Shown here piece after piece: positions 9,228-16,560 of a DNA stretch of 64,000 nt. Positions within the stretch are counted from its first letter, which is position 1. The number at the start of each line of letters is the position of its first letter. The stretch lies in the NCBI RefSeq assembly GCF_000737705.1, contig NZ_JPRH01000011.1:1-64000 (forward strand). Direction: 5' to 3'. The translations under genes and the position numbers were made by a program. The stretch comes from Chryseobacterium soli (GTDB lineage Bacteria; Bacteroidota; Bacteroidia; Flavobacteriales; Weeksellaceae). The notes beneath the pieces are model-generated. The model had not been told where the DNA came from. It made no database searches and was given only the letters and a program-made list of their open reading frames with translations.

Positions 9228-9315
9228 AATATATATTGATAACCGACCGTTAAAAATGCAGCATTAGCCACAACGATTCTGTATTTTTTAAAACCAGCCT
9301 GAAATCCTTATCACC

Positions 9316-9903
9316 ATGATCAATAACCGATTTTTAATCATATCTCTTTTTGCTGCTTTGACCCAATTAAGCTGTCAGAATGAAAAGAAAGAACCACCCA
9401 AAAACGAAATAACCAGAAAACAAACCCACCATACAAAAGCCAGCCAACCGCAGGAAAGTAATTTGACGCATTCAAATAAAAAAAATACAAAGGACATCAT
9501 AGTTTTATCGAAAAAACATCATGTTAATTCTATTTCCTGCGATTTGGATGGAGACCATGTACCGGATACCGTGAACCTGGTTCAGAATACGGAAAATAAA
9601 AAATACGGGCTGGAAATTCTTTTTGGCAATAAAAAAGTGGAATATCTGGGGATGGGGAAAGATATTTTAGGTCAGGGATTTGATGATTTAGACTGGGTAG
9701 GAGTTTTTGAAAAAGCTCCCAAAGGCGAAATCTACTGGAATAACGTGAATGATGAAGGCGAAATCATAGGCGAAGAAAATGTACCGGAATCCGATAAAAT
9801 CAAACTGCCCAATGACGGGATTTTTATTCATCAGGAGGAAGCCTGCGGCGGCGGTGTCATCTATTGGAAAAATGGAAAACCGGAATGGATACAACAGGAA
9901 TAA
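9316..9903 (+). CDS. Lipoprotein with Asp-rich loop
   Basis: A 195-aa protein. The N-terminus MINNRFLIISLFAALTQLSCQNEKKE is a lipoprotein signal (LSC, Cys about 20), followed by a polar linker rich in Lys, Thr, His and Asn. The globular part contains 'CDLDGDHVPDTVNLV', a DxDGDxxxD calcium-type loop similar in kind to that of the lipoprotein at 6625-7431. It ends in a Gly-rich 'EEACGGGVIYWKNGKPEW'. The substrate or partner is unknown. The pairing of two Asp-loop lipoproteins around a YwqK-like protein suggests a common envelope function, by inference only. Confidence 0.7.
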   Translation: MINNRFLIISLFAALTQLSCQNEKKEPPKNEITRKQTHHTKASQPQESNLTHSNKKNTKDIIVLSKKHHVNSISCDLDGDHVPDTVNLVQNTENKKYGLEILFGNKKVEYLGMGKDILGQGFDDLDWVGVFEKAPKGEIYWNNVNDEGEIIGEENVPESDKIKLPNDGIFIHQEEACGGGVIYWKNGKPEWIQQE

Positions 9904-9968
9904 AATTCCCTCGATGTACAGCCTGGCCAGCAGGTTTTTAACCACTCTTACTCACAAACCAACCAACC

Positions 9969-10433
9969 TTGAAAATCAATTATTCACTACTGCTGTATCT
10001 TGTGTGCATTCCTTTGGGATATGATGCATTTTGGTCTGCTGACGGAGATCTTTCCGTTTTACGGACCGTATGTTTCATTATGGCCTTATTAATTACCATC
10101 TGCGGAGGATTTCTTAATGCAAAACATCACATGAAATACCGGTCTGTTCTTTGGATATTCTTCGTCAATATCCTGTTGATATTGGGATATATTATTTCAA
10201 ATGGAGGCACCGGAGATGCTTCATTTTTCGGTGACAACCAGGCATTAGGTTTTTTCCTGGCGTCTGCCGGGCTTAATATGCAATGGACTTATTTAAGTCA
10301 TTTAGATCTCTCCTTGTTCAGCAGTGATTTTACTTTTCTGTTTATCGGGATGTGCTGTTCTTTTCTGTTTCCGTCGGTTGGTTTTCTGGTGGGGAGATGT
10401 TGGGGCAAAAGATCAAATAATGCGGTGAAATAA
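9969..10433 (+). CDS. Four-TM membrane protein, unknown
   Basis: A 154-aa protein counted from a TTG at 9969, which gives an uninterrupted first hydrophobic segment (KINYSLLLYLVCIPLGY); the next in-frame ATG would cut that segment. Further hydrophobic stretches lie near residues 30-47, 56-75 and 118-142, and the tail is basic (GRCWGKRSNN). It has no recognised family and is the last gene of the plus-strand group. Confidence 0.55.
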   Translation: MKINYSLLLYLVCIPLGYDAFWSADGDLSVLRTVCFIMALLITICGGFLNAKHHMKYRSVLWIFFVNILLILGYIISNGGTGDASFFGDNQALGFFLASAGLNMQWTYLSHLDLSLFSSDFTFLFIGMCCSFLFPSVGFLVGRCWGKRSNNAVK

Positions 10434-10513
10434 AGAAATGGTCTGTATAATCTTTTGATCAAAATGTATTATCAACATCTTTCGTACCATGAAAAATATG
10501 TGTATAAAAAAGA

Positions 10514-10699
10514 TTACATTTTTTTTAAAGATTCTCCTACTAATACCAACAATATAATTACTAGAATCATTGCTAAAATAGAATAAGGATTAGCAAAATT
10601 AACAGTCCACCCTAAAAACTTATTTCTTTTAGGAGGAAAGAGCCTTTTGTCATCTTTATTATAGTAAAAAATGCCAAATTTCCAGTTATCTTCATTCAT
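10514..10699 (-). CDS. DUF5808-type small membrane protein
   Basis: A 61-aa protein. The N-terminal motif 'NWKFGIFYYNKDDKRLFPPKRN...GWTVNFANP' is the DUF5808 signature. One C-terminal TM helix follows (ILAMILVIILLVLVG). DUF5808 domains usually occur in small membrane proteins next to other short membrane genes. Here the start codon is 4 nt downstream of the stop of another small membrane frame (10703-10834), so the two are probably cotranscribed. Confidence 0.75.
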   Translation of the reverse strand: MNEDNWKFGIFYYNKDDKRLFPPKRNKFLGWTVNFANPYSILAMILVIILLVLVGESLKKM

Positions 10700-10702
10700 G
10701 AT

Positions 10703-10834
10703 CTAATCTTTTAAATAATTAAATACATCGTTATTGTTATCTAAATATAGTAGTAATGCTCCTATATTGGAAACATAAAAGGGGAGTATAAATATACTAA
10801 AATGAAATAAAATTCCTGGAAAAAAGAAAAGCAT
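10703..10834 (-). CDS. 43-aa small membrane protein
   Basis: An ATG on the minus strand at 10834 opens a 43-residue frame, MLFFFPGILFHFSIFILPFY..., ending ...NNNDVFNYLKD and stopping at 10703. It is strongly hydrophobic in the first 30 residues, with an acidic tail. The stop is 4 nt before the DUF5808 start. The frame stays open upstream toward the 3' end of the gene at 10852, so an alternative start is possible. No family recognised. Confidence 0.5.
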   Translation of the reverse strand: MLFFFPGILFHFSIFILPFYVSNIGALLLYLDNNNDVFNYLKD

Positions 10835-10851
10835 GCTGTACAATACTGCAA

Positions 10852-11403
10852 TTACTTTTTGGGTGCATCAAATATGGAATAATATAAGAAAACAGGGAAT
10901 TTCTCAAACGTTTCTGTTTTACCAAGCGTATATTCGGCAGGCCCGAATGCCTCGGAGAAATCAAGAATGGTAGAGGTTTTTGCCGGAGATACCGCGATCA
11001 TTTTTACTAAGCTGGTTACTGCTGTTTCAGATTCGTAGGTGAATAAAAGGGTTTTACGATCTAAACTGTATATTTTATAATGATAGATTCGTGCTTTTAG
11101 CTTGGTATCTACGCCTGTACCATCCAGTGTGGCTTTGTACATTAATTTTTTGGTACCGTCTTCCGTAATGTATACATCGGCATTTTTAGAGCTGGCATCA
11201 TAGGTAAAGGTAACCCGATCATTGGTTTTATAATAGTAGCTTATACCTTTTTCGCCTCCGGCCATGACCTGAACTTCAGCATCTTTAGGCATTTCCATCG
11301 GCCCGCGTTGTGACGGAGCCGCCGGTTTCTTTTTTTGAGCCGTTACCTTCACCGCCGAGAATAGCATAACAACAACTGCCAATACTAATTTTAAGTTTTT
11401 CAT
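10852..11403 (-). CDS. Secreted protein of unknown function
   Basis: A 183-aa protein with a signal peptide (MKNLKLVLAVVVMLFSAVKVTAQ), then a Lys/Pro-rich linker (KKKPAAPSQRGP) and a beta-rich domain (VQVMAGGEKGISYYYKTNDRVTFTYD...) without recognised catalytic motifs. It is probably periplasmic. It lies first in a minus-strand run with the two small membrane genes downstream (18 bp to the first), so the three may form one transcript. Confidence 0.7.
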   Translation of the reverse strand: MKNLKLVLAVVVMLFSAVKVTAQKKKPAAPSQRGPMEMPKDAEVQVMAGGEKGISYYYKTNDRVTFTYDASSKNADVYITEDGTKKLMYKATLDGTGVDTKLKARIYHYKIYSLDRKTLLFTYESETAVTSLVKMIAVSPAKTSTILDFSEAFGPAEYTLGKTETFEKFPVFLYYSIFDAPKK

Positions 11404-11611
11404 GGTTTTTTTTGCAATGTTAAAGAAAATTATGGTTGAAAAAAAATTACATGAATTTTTTTATAGGATTGTTCGAGATATTAAACCAGTATAAAAGACT
11501 TTGTAAACTATACAAAAGCTTCTGATCCTTTTGTTTCTTCTTTGGTAATAAAATAGGTCGAGAGTTAAATTTATTATTGGCATAAAATTCACATTGTATT
11601 TTCAATCAGTG

Positions 11612-12571
11612 TTAGGTTATTAAGTCACTTATTTTGTCAATTTCATTTGATTTTATTACTAAGGTATTAATGTTTAATTTTTCGAATGTTTTTTCCGCCT
11701 TATACTTACACCTTTCATCATTTGTTATAAAGACATCACAATGCGAAGCATAAAAAGTATGTAATCCATCATCAAACATATTGTTAAAATTGGCATCGGT
11801 TTTATATCCTTGTAAATCAAACTTGTAAAATGTTTCAATTACCATATAATACAATTCATTGTCGTTTTCTTTAATTTCAGATTTAGGTTTGTAAGCATCA
11901 ATGATTGAAAAAAAATCCAATTTTAAGTGATTAGGAGCTTGATCATTTTTTCTTATATAGTTTATAGCATCTTTATTATTTTTTAGAGAGGAAATATATT
12001 TTGATAATTGAGCTTTAAAAACTTTATAAAAACTATAGTCTGATTTTAGCCTAATTTGAAAACTGTATAAGTCTGCAAATAAGCTATATAATGAGCTTTG
12101 TTGAATTGTTGCTGGAAACATTAGTTGTGCAAATTTATCCTTTTTAATTTTTGATACCCATTCATACGGAAGAGGAACTTTTTTAGTGAGATGGATGGGG
12201 CTGTTGTTACCTAAGCCAAAATCAAACATTTCATCCAAAGTTTCATCAAAAATGTCTAAATCATCCTTTTTTGAATTAAAAAAATCAAAAATATCTCTTT
12301 TATGCCACCATACATTCTTTTGTCCCCAATATTGACAAATGCATAAATCTTTTGTTAATTTCTGTATGTTTGTAAGATGTCCATTAATGTAATTAGGGTT
12401 TTTCTTCCAGCCTCTTAAAAGGTCATTTAAGTGTGCATTTGAATAAGGCAAATCAATATTATCGTTGGAAATTAAGTCTAATAATTGCAGATATTCATCT
12501 TTGTCACTTCCCTCTAGAAAATCAATTTTTTCTATTCTGTCAAAAATATTTAAATCAAGATAGATTATCAT
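11612..12571 (-). CDS. PIN-like domain protein (putative RNase)
   Basis: A 319-aa protein counted from the ATG at 12571 (MIIYLDLNIFDR). The start MIIYLDLN with Asp about 6 and the C-terminal 'DDGLHTFYASHCDVFITNDERCKYKAEKTFE' (about 267-298) form the layout of large PIN-like nucleases: first-strand Asp, a D/H pair in an alpha helix, and an 'xTND' strand followed by a helix. The middle 200 residues are helical and unassigned. PIN proteins cleave RNA, and this long form occurs alone in many bacteria and in defence settings. The next gene upstream is a UPF0489 protein in the same direction, with a 185-bp gap. Confidence 0.65.
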   Translation of the reverse strand: MIIYLDLNIFDRIEKIDFLEGSDKDEYLQLLDLISNDNIDLPYSNAHLNDLLRGWKKNPNYINGHLTNIQKLTKDLCICQYWGQKNVWWHKRDIFDFFNSKKDDLDIFDETLDEMFDFGLGNNSPIHLTKKVPLPYEWVSKIKKDKFAQLMFPATIQQSSLYSLFADLYSFQIRLKSDYSFYKVFKAQLSKYISSLKNNKDAINYIRKNDQAPNHLKLDFFSIIDAYKPKSEIKENDNELYYMVIETFYKFDLQGYKTDANFNNMFDDGLHTFYASHCDVFITNDERCKYKAEKTFEKLNINTLVIKSNEIDKISDLIT

Positions 12572-12756
12572 AAAACTATTGTTAAAACTCAAATATATTA
12601 AACAAGTTATTATAAGTCTTATGGTTTTCCTTAAAAGTAAAGAAATCCCAGTAGGACTGAGATTTTAAAATTGTCTGTAATAATTCTGAAATCACGTAAT
12701 TTTAATTTTCGTTTAACACTATATTTACCAATACAATGTTTGTTATTTGCTTTTTT

Positions 12757-13587
12757 CTATTTAATTTTATTTTCAAAAAAAGTCTTATTAATATAATTAA
12801 ATATTTTAAACACTTCGGTAAAACCTCCACAAAATTGATTTTCAAAGCAAATAGTAGTTATTTCAGACTTTTCAATCATTTCTTTAATCAACTCCTGACT
12901 ACTATAAAATGAGTGAGAATCTCGAGGATATGAGGATGTCAACTTTTCATCCAGAATTTCGTCAGGAATTGCAAGTCTTTTGTCTAATATTTCGGTTGAA
13001 AAACAATCTAAGTCGAAATCAACTATAAATTTAGAACTTGGGTCGAAATAGAATTCACCATTTTCGTTAACCCAACCAAAATCTTCCCAAAACTCTCCAA
13101 ATTCGTCATCTTTTATTATATCATTAAGACAACCTTTATTTGATATTGCATCCCAAATATAACCTAAGTTATATAATTTTTTTGTTCCAAATTTAGTGGT
13201 TTCATACCTGCTGAGAAATCCTAAAGAAGTTTCGGTTGCATTAAATAAAAAAACATTTTTGATTAAGTCTAATTCCATGCCTGCTTTTATCCAATCATCA
13301 TCTAAAACTCTAAGGTCAAATTCTGTAAATATCCAGAAGTCTCTTATCGATGGCTCGTTTTCATTGAACCTATTAATAATTGCTAATGCAGATTCGTTGG
13401 GTTTGCAAAAATCATCATGATTATCAAATAAAATAATGTTTACAGGAAACTCAATTTCTTTATTCAATTTCTTAGCAAATAAAACATTTAGAATTGTTCT
13501 ATGATCTTCGTAAATAATTACTTCACTATTTGGTGTGTGTTTGACATTAATATTTGCTCTTTGTCCAATGTGTATTTTGTCAATCAT
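12757..13587 (-). CDS. UPF0489 family protein (arginase-like fold)
   Basis: A 276-aa protein counted from MIDKIHIG at 13587; the frame runs open to 13671, but the extra N-terminus is hydrophobic and unlike the family. The motifs YEDHR (26-30), LFDNHDDF (53-60) and DFDLDCF (190-196) are the conserved acidic/His clusters of UPF0489, a family related in fold to arginase/histone-deacetylase metal hydrolases. The D-x-H-D and D-x-D spacing suggests a binuclear metal site. The substrate is unknown. It is the upstream neighbour of the PIN-like gene and lies beside the first XRE module. Confidence 0.75.
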   Translation of the reverse strand: MIDKIHIGQRANINVKHTPNSEVIIYEDHRTILNVLFAKKLNKEIEFPVNIILFDNHDDFCKPNESALAIINRFNENEPSIRDFWIFTEFDLRVLDDDWIKAGMELDLIKNVFLFNATETSLGFLSRYETTKFGTKKLYNLGYIWDAISNKGCLNDIIKDDEFGEFWEDFGWVNENGEFYFDPSSKFIVDFDLDCFSTEILDKRLAIPDEILDEKLTSSYPRDSHSFYSSQELIKEMIEKSEITTICFENQFCGGFTEVFKIFNYINKTFFENKIK

Positions 13588-13726
13588 TTTAAGAGTATTA
13601 TTTTTTGAAATTGCAATACGAAAAAGTACTGTTAAGGTTAGACTTTCGACGAACTTTGGCTCAAAATTCAATCAAACGAATCCGATTGTTTTACAACGCC
13701 AAAGTACAAATTACTTTTCCAGCTCA

Positions 13727-13744
13727 TTTATGGTTTCCCATAAA
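13727..13744 (-). other. Conserved hairpin downstream of XRE gene, copy A
   Basis: TTTATGG-TTTC-CCATAAA. The equivalent place in copy B (48421-48436) reads TTACGG-TTTT-CCGTAA, so one stem pair has changed on both sides (T:A against C:G) with pairing kept. The flanking ~110 bp up to the terminator are also similar between copies. Confidence 0.45.
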
Positions 13745-13840
13745 CAACAAAAATAAAAAGTCTTTCAAAATTTTCAATCCGTATTTTCACGGAAATTTAA
13801 AAAGATATTCTTCAAAGTCTCGAAAATTTGGCCACAAAAA

Positions 13841-13862
13841 AATCCCAACTCTCGTCAGGATT
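13841..13862 (-). terminator. Rho-independent terminator of XRE gene, copy A
   Basis: On the minus strand, AATCC...GGGATT arms (AATCCTGACGAGAGTTGGGA) followed by TTTTTTT. The hairpin begins at the stop codon of the regulator gene. A near-identical terminator follows copy B at 48523-48544. Confidence 0.75.
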
Positions 13863-14095
13863 TATTCATTTATAAGTTTAAAAAAATCAGATAAACTAAT
13901 CTTTCTAGTTTCACACATTTTAAAAAGTGTTTCAACAGGTATTCTGTAAGGTTCTCCACTTTTAATCTTTCTAATGGTACTTTCTTCCACACCATGATTT
14001 TTAGCAAAAGAAGTTTGTGACTTGTCTTCTTTAAGCCAAGGTATTAACCAGTTTTTTGTAATGTATGAACAAATTTTTTCGTTTATATCTGTCAT
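13862..14095 (-). CDS. XRE-like HTH regulator, copy A
   Basis: A 77-aa protein, MTDINEKICSYITKNWLIPWLKE..., with a helix-turn-helix at about residues 26-45 (KSQTSFAKNHGVEESTIRKI) and a C-terminal 'IPVETLFKMCETRKISLSDFFKL', the usual end of XRE/Cro-type domains. Start taken at MTDINEK, shared with copy B; the upstream extension is hydrophobic and not shared. It is nearly identical to the copy at 48543-48776. It is divergent from the helical-protein gene and separated from it by a perfect palindrome (14130-14145), so it is probably an autorepressor of both. Confidence 0.85.
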   Translation of the reverse strand: MTDINEKICSYITKNWLIPWLKEDKSQTSFAKNHGVEESTIRKIKSGEPYRIPVETLFKMCETRKISLSDFFKLINE

Positions 14096-14129
14096 ATAAA
14101 CAAATGAAATAATTAATAAATAAAAAAAC

Positions 14130-14145
14130 ACGGTCGATCGACCGT
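14130..14145. promoter_or_regulatory. Palindromic operator, copy A
   Basis: A perfect 16-bp palindrome, ACGGTCGATCGACCGT, 35 bp upstream of the XRE start. The same core in copy B extends to 24 bp. It is GC-rich in an AT-rich surround and sits where a dimeric repressor would cover both divergent promoters. Confidence 0.75.
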
Positions 14146-14162
14146 AATTAAAATATTTTTAT

Positions 14163-14170
14163 TACATTTG
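14163..14170 (+). promoter_or_regulatory. -7 box of rightward promoter, copy A
   Basis: TACATTTG matches TAnnTTTG. The palindrome lies 17 bp upstream, covering the -33 position. Copy B has TACATTTA at the same place. In copy A an unrelated stretch of about 560 bp now separates this box from the gene it once served. Confidence 0.5.
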
Positions 14171-14263
14171 TAAAATAAGTTACAATAAAAATAACTTTGC
14201 GATACTTCAAAGAATATTAGAAGCTATTGCTTAGAATCTCGCCCGAAAACTGGTAATTTTTAA

Positions 14264-14321
14264 CACACGAGACGATAAGCAGGAAGCTCACGACCTAGGC
14301 GTGGGCTCTCTTATCTGTGTG
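14264..14321. repeat. Extended imperfect stem-loop inside the inserted segment
   Basis: Nested complementary arms: CACAC 14264-14268 with GTGTG 14317-14321, GATAAG 14274-14279 with CTTATC 14310-14315, and the central near-palindrome at 14285-14307 around CCTAGG. This lies inside the segment 14171-14735 that is present in copy A of the module but absent from copy B. No gene is evident in that segment; a 90-codon minus-strand frame at 14295-14567 has no protein-like character. Confidence 0.5.
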
Positions 14322-14561
14322 TAAGGTATACCAGTACCTCAGGGCGGATATTGTAGAGTCCCATGCCGTTTTTATTTTATGCTGTTCTGCTTTTCTACAA
14401 TTATCTTTTTCTAAGCCTGCTTTACCACATACAGTATCATGAGATGTTACAATGGGGTGTACAATCCATTGCGGCTTTCGGGCTTTTATAAAAACACAAA
14501 TTCTATCATATTTTTTTGGTAAGAATATACAATGCTGCACCAGACTGTATGGTCTACTTAC

Positions 14562-14635
14562 TGTCATTCAGAATGTAACGAAGTGAAATGAAGAATCTAA
14601 TCTATAAACGAGATTCCTCCTTCGTCGGAATGACA
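14562..14635 (-). repeat. TGTCATTC...GAATGACA interspersed repeat, inverted copy
   Basis: It carries the same ends and internal AGATTCTTCATTTCACTTCG block as 3044-3117 and 15622-15700, read on the minus strand. It lies within the segment inserted into copy A of the XRE module. Confidence 0.8.
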
Positions 14636-14743
14636 GGTGATGTAAAATTGTATACAATACCCTTTATTTTTTGTCTTGTATGGGCAGGAAGTTCAGCATT
14701 GCCCGGACTTCCTCCTTTACAGGCTGTAAAAACATACACACAC

Positions 14744-15274
14744 ATGAAAAAAATTAAAACAGACTTTGAAACCCGTCTTTGGGCAGACAGCAGAAAACGT
14801 TCCGGGCTCCAGCTAATGGAAACCTTCTTTCAGCTCAACGACCTGGCCACCACTAAAAAGACATTACATAACATTATGAATTATGCGGTCAAAAAGAATA
14901 GCTGGATCAAAGAAGATCCGCCCGTTCTTTTTCACTTTCGGCAGTCGATGCAGTCGTTTGTCCGGGCAGGTTATCTCATCACGCTGAAGGAAAGGAAATG
15001 GGCTGTCAATACTCAGTTGGAAGAAGTTTCTCCGTTGGTTCTCGGCTTGCTTTCGGAGAAGGAATACCAAAATCCGATGTTGGTCTTTAAAAAAGCATTC
15101 AGAGAATACAGCATCAAGGAGTTTGATTATTTCATGTCCGGGATGGTCTATTTCTCACTGGGAATCTACGATCACCTCCCGGAAAGGAATATCGTAAATC
15201 CCTACATCCATCTGATTAAAATGCTGGATGCAGCGCAGCTTATTTTGGAAAGGAGAGGGAAGAAATACCATTAA
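14744..15274 (+). CDS. Helical protein of the XRE module, copy A
   Basis: A 176-aa protein counted from the ATG at 14744 (MKKIKTDFETRLWAD), which aligns with the start of copy B; the frame extends to 14588 only through the interspersed repeat. It is mainly alpha-helical, with conserved blocks shared with copy B: SGLQLMETFFQLN, NYAVKKNSWI, AGYLITLKERKW, VLGLLSEKEYQNP, FKKAFREY, EFDYFMSGMVYFS and LPERNIV. No signal peptide or TM. I do not recognise a named family. Two copies in this window, each divergent from the same regulator, point to a mobile or duplicated regulatory/effector pair. In copy A its original promoter has been displaced by about 560 bp. Confidence 0.7.
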   Translation: MKKIKTDFETRLWADSRKRSGLQLMETFFQLNDLATTKKTLHNIMNYAVKKNSWIKEDPPVLFHFRQSMQSFVRAGYLITLKERKWAVNTQLEEVSPLVLGLLSEKEYQNPMLVFKKAFREYSIKEFDYFMSGMVYFSLGIYDHLPERNIVNPYIHLIKMLDAAQLILERRGKKYH

Positions 15275-15289
15275 CGAATAGAAATTTCA

Positions 15290-15459
15290 TTAACGCAAAG
15301 ATTTACTATAATTTTGCATAGAGTAGCAGGAGGCAAAGAAGTAATCAATCTTTGATTGATTCGATGAAGCGAGTGTTTATCCGTCTGCTTCACCAGCGGA
15401 GAATCCGGCATCTTTGCTTTCCTAACAATCATCAGGATTTATAAAAACCTTTGCGTTAA
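15290..15459. repeat. Nested palindromic intergenic element
   Basis: The outer 11-bp perfect inverted arms are TTAACGCAAAG (15290-15300) and CTTTGCGTTAA (15449-15459). An inner pair, AGGAGGCAAAGA and TCTTTGCTTTCCT, and a small hairpin AATCAATC-TTT-GATTGATT (15343-15361) lie inside. No open frame. It looks like a foldback/MITE-type repeat. Confidence 0.6.
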
Positions 15460-15621
15460 AAAAACGTAATATGATCTCTGATACCATCAAATATGGTTTA
15501 TTTCATAATGAATGCCTGTCTGAAAATCTTTGATTTTCTCGCGCCTTACACTATCCGTAGAGCTCATAACCCTTGCGCCTTTGCGATTTTCCAACAAGGC
15601 AATTTTCAAAACACCAGCTTG

Positions 15622-15700
15622 TGTCATTCCGACGAAGGAGGAATCTCGTTTGTAGATCAGATTCTTCATTTCACTTCACTTCGTTGCATTCAGAATGACA
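15622..15700 (+). repeat. TGTCATTC...GAATGACA interspersed repeat, copy 3
   Basis: A full copy with TGTCATTCCGACGAAGGAGG at the left and CATTCAGAATGACA at the right. A 5-bp duplication (CACTTCACTTCG) distinguishes it from the copy at 3044. It lies in the gene-free stretch 15275-15934. Confidence 0.8.
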
Positions 15701-15768
15701 GCAGGATAAGTAATCTGTATGACTTTCATAACTTCCTTCTTCCAGCTTCCGGCTTCAAAATGCCAGCT

Positions 15769-15850
15769 TGTCATTCCGACGAAGGAGGAATCTTGTAGAA
15801 GACTAAAATTCCGCATTGAAATTCAGTGAATTATTAAATTGATGAATCTG
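15769..15850 (+). repeat. One-ended subtype repeat, second copy
   Basis: It matches 3180-3265 over the GGAATCTTGTAGAAGACTAA and TTCCGCATTGAAATTCA blocks. It is preceded by a full element at the same spacing as at 3 kb (about 140 bp), so the pair is a composite unit. Confidence 0.75.
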
Positions 15851-15896
15851 GGTTTGATCGTTGGAAATTCTATAAAATATTTTAATCACGCATAAA

Positions 15897-15929
15897 AAAC
15901 GGCGCCAAATGATTTCATTGGCGCCGTTT
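15897..15929 (-). terminator. GGCGCC hairpin left of the tail-fibre locus
   Basis: Perfect 12-bp arms AAACGGCGCCAA / TTGGCGCCGTTT with a 9-nt loop. On the minus strand it is followed by TTTTTT, so it works best as a terminator for the small minus-strand frame at 15935-16180. Confidence 0.7.
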
Positions 15930-15934
15930 GGTGT

Positions 15935-16180
15935 TTAGTAACCAAGACAGAATCTTTGAAATTTCATCCAGAAAATAGGGGAGAATAATGCCTTTACAAA
16001 AATTGGTTTTTCATCCGCTGGCAGGGACTTTTCAGAAAAAAATCTGGTCCTGAATGTGTTAAAATGAGGCCTGAGAATTTTATTTATATTTTTTTTGAAA
16101 TACTCTGCATCCACTGCAACTACAGAATGGAGAGGCCAAAAAACTTTCACAGGAATAAAAAAAAAATGAATTTTGAACAT
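15935..16180 (-). CDS. Possible 81-aa small protein
   Basis: MFKIHFFFIPVKVFWPLHS... with a hydrophobic N-terminus (about 20 residues) and a basic, aromatic C-terminal part (RPHFNTFRTRFFSEKS). It ends 6 bp before a T-tailed hairpin in the right orientation, which favours a real transcript. The first third is partly duplicated upstream at 16226-16300 in the same frame. No family recognised. Coding status is uncertain. Confidence 0.4.
   Translation of the reverse strand: MFKIHFFFIPVKVFWPLHSVVAVDAEYFKKNINKILRPHFNTFRTRFFSEKSLPADEKPIFVKALFSPIFWMKFQRFCLGY
16113..16147 (-). repeat. Direct repeat, copy 1 (within small frame)
   Basis: A 35-bp direct repeat of 16226-16260 with two mismatches (ACTGCAACTACAGAA..GAGAGGCC...). 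Both copies read KVFWPL-SVVAV on the minus strand in the same frame. Confidence 0.8.
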
Positions 16181-16225
16181 TGAAATTACAAAGCAATATC
16201 ATCCCATTTCAGAAAAATAAAGGTT

Positions 16226-16260
16226 ACTGCAACTACAGAACAGAGAGGCCAAAAAACTTT
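16226..16260 (-). repeat. Direct repeat, copy 2 (vestigial frame)
   Basis: The second copy, 113 bp upstream of the first on the minus strand. The frame continues to a stop after about 12 more codons and has no ATG ahead, so it looks like the leftover 5' part of a tandem duplicate. The rest of 16261-16560 shows no gene. Confidence 0.75.
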
Positions 16261-16560
16261 TATAAAAGACAAATAAAACTGAAATTTGAGCTCTAAAGAA
16301 TGTGAATCGTCATTGAATTCAAAAAATACTACCAGGATAATATAAGTCTTGTTGTTGATATGAAATCACAAAACATTTATACACAATACATGCTGTTCCT
16401 GATGATGAGCATACCCTATTCACTAATAAATAGGATGATAAAAGAGGGATAAATCAAAAATCACTCAAAATATAGAATTTCATTTAGGGCGGTCAGCCTA
16501 TGAACAGTATAGACCTTTCCCCAATTATCAATTTTATCAAAACTAATTTTCAATAATCCA

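Noticed and set aside
14295..14567. 90-codon minus-strand frame in the inserted segment
   Set aside because: It overlaps the extended stem-loop and shows no domain or secondary-structure logic; more likely chance openness of the repeat DNA.
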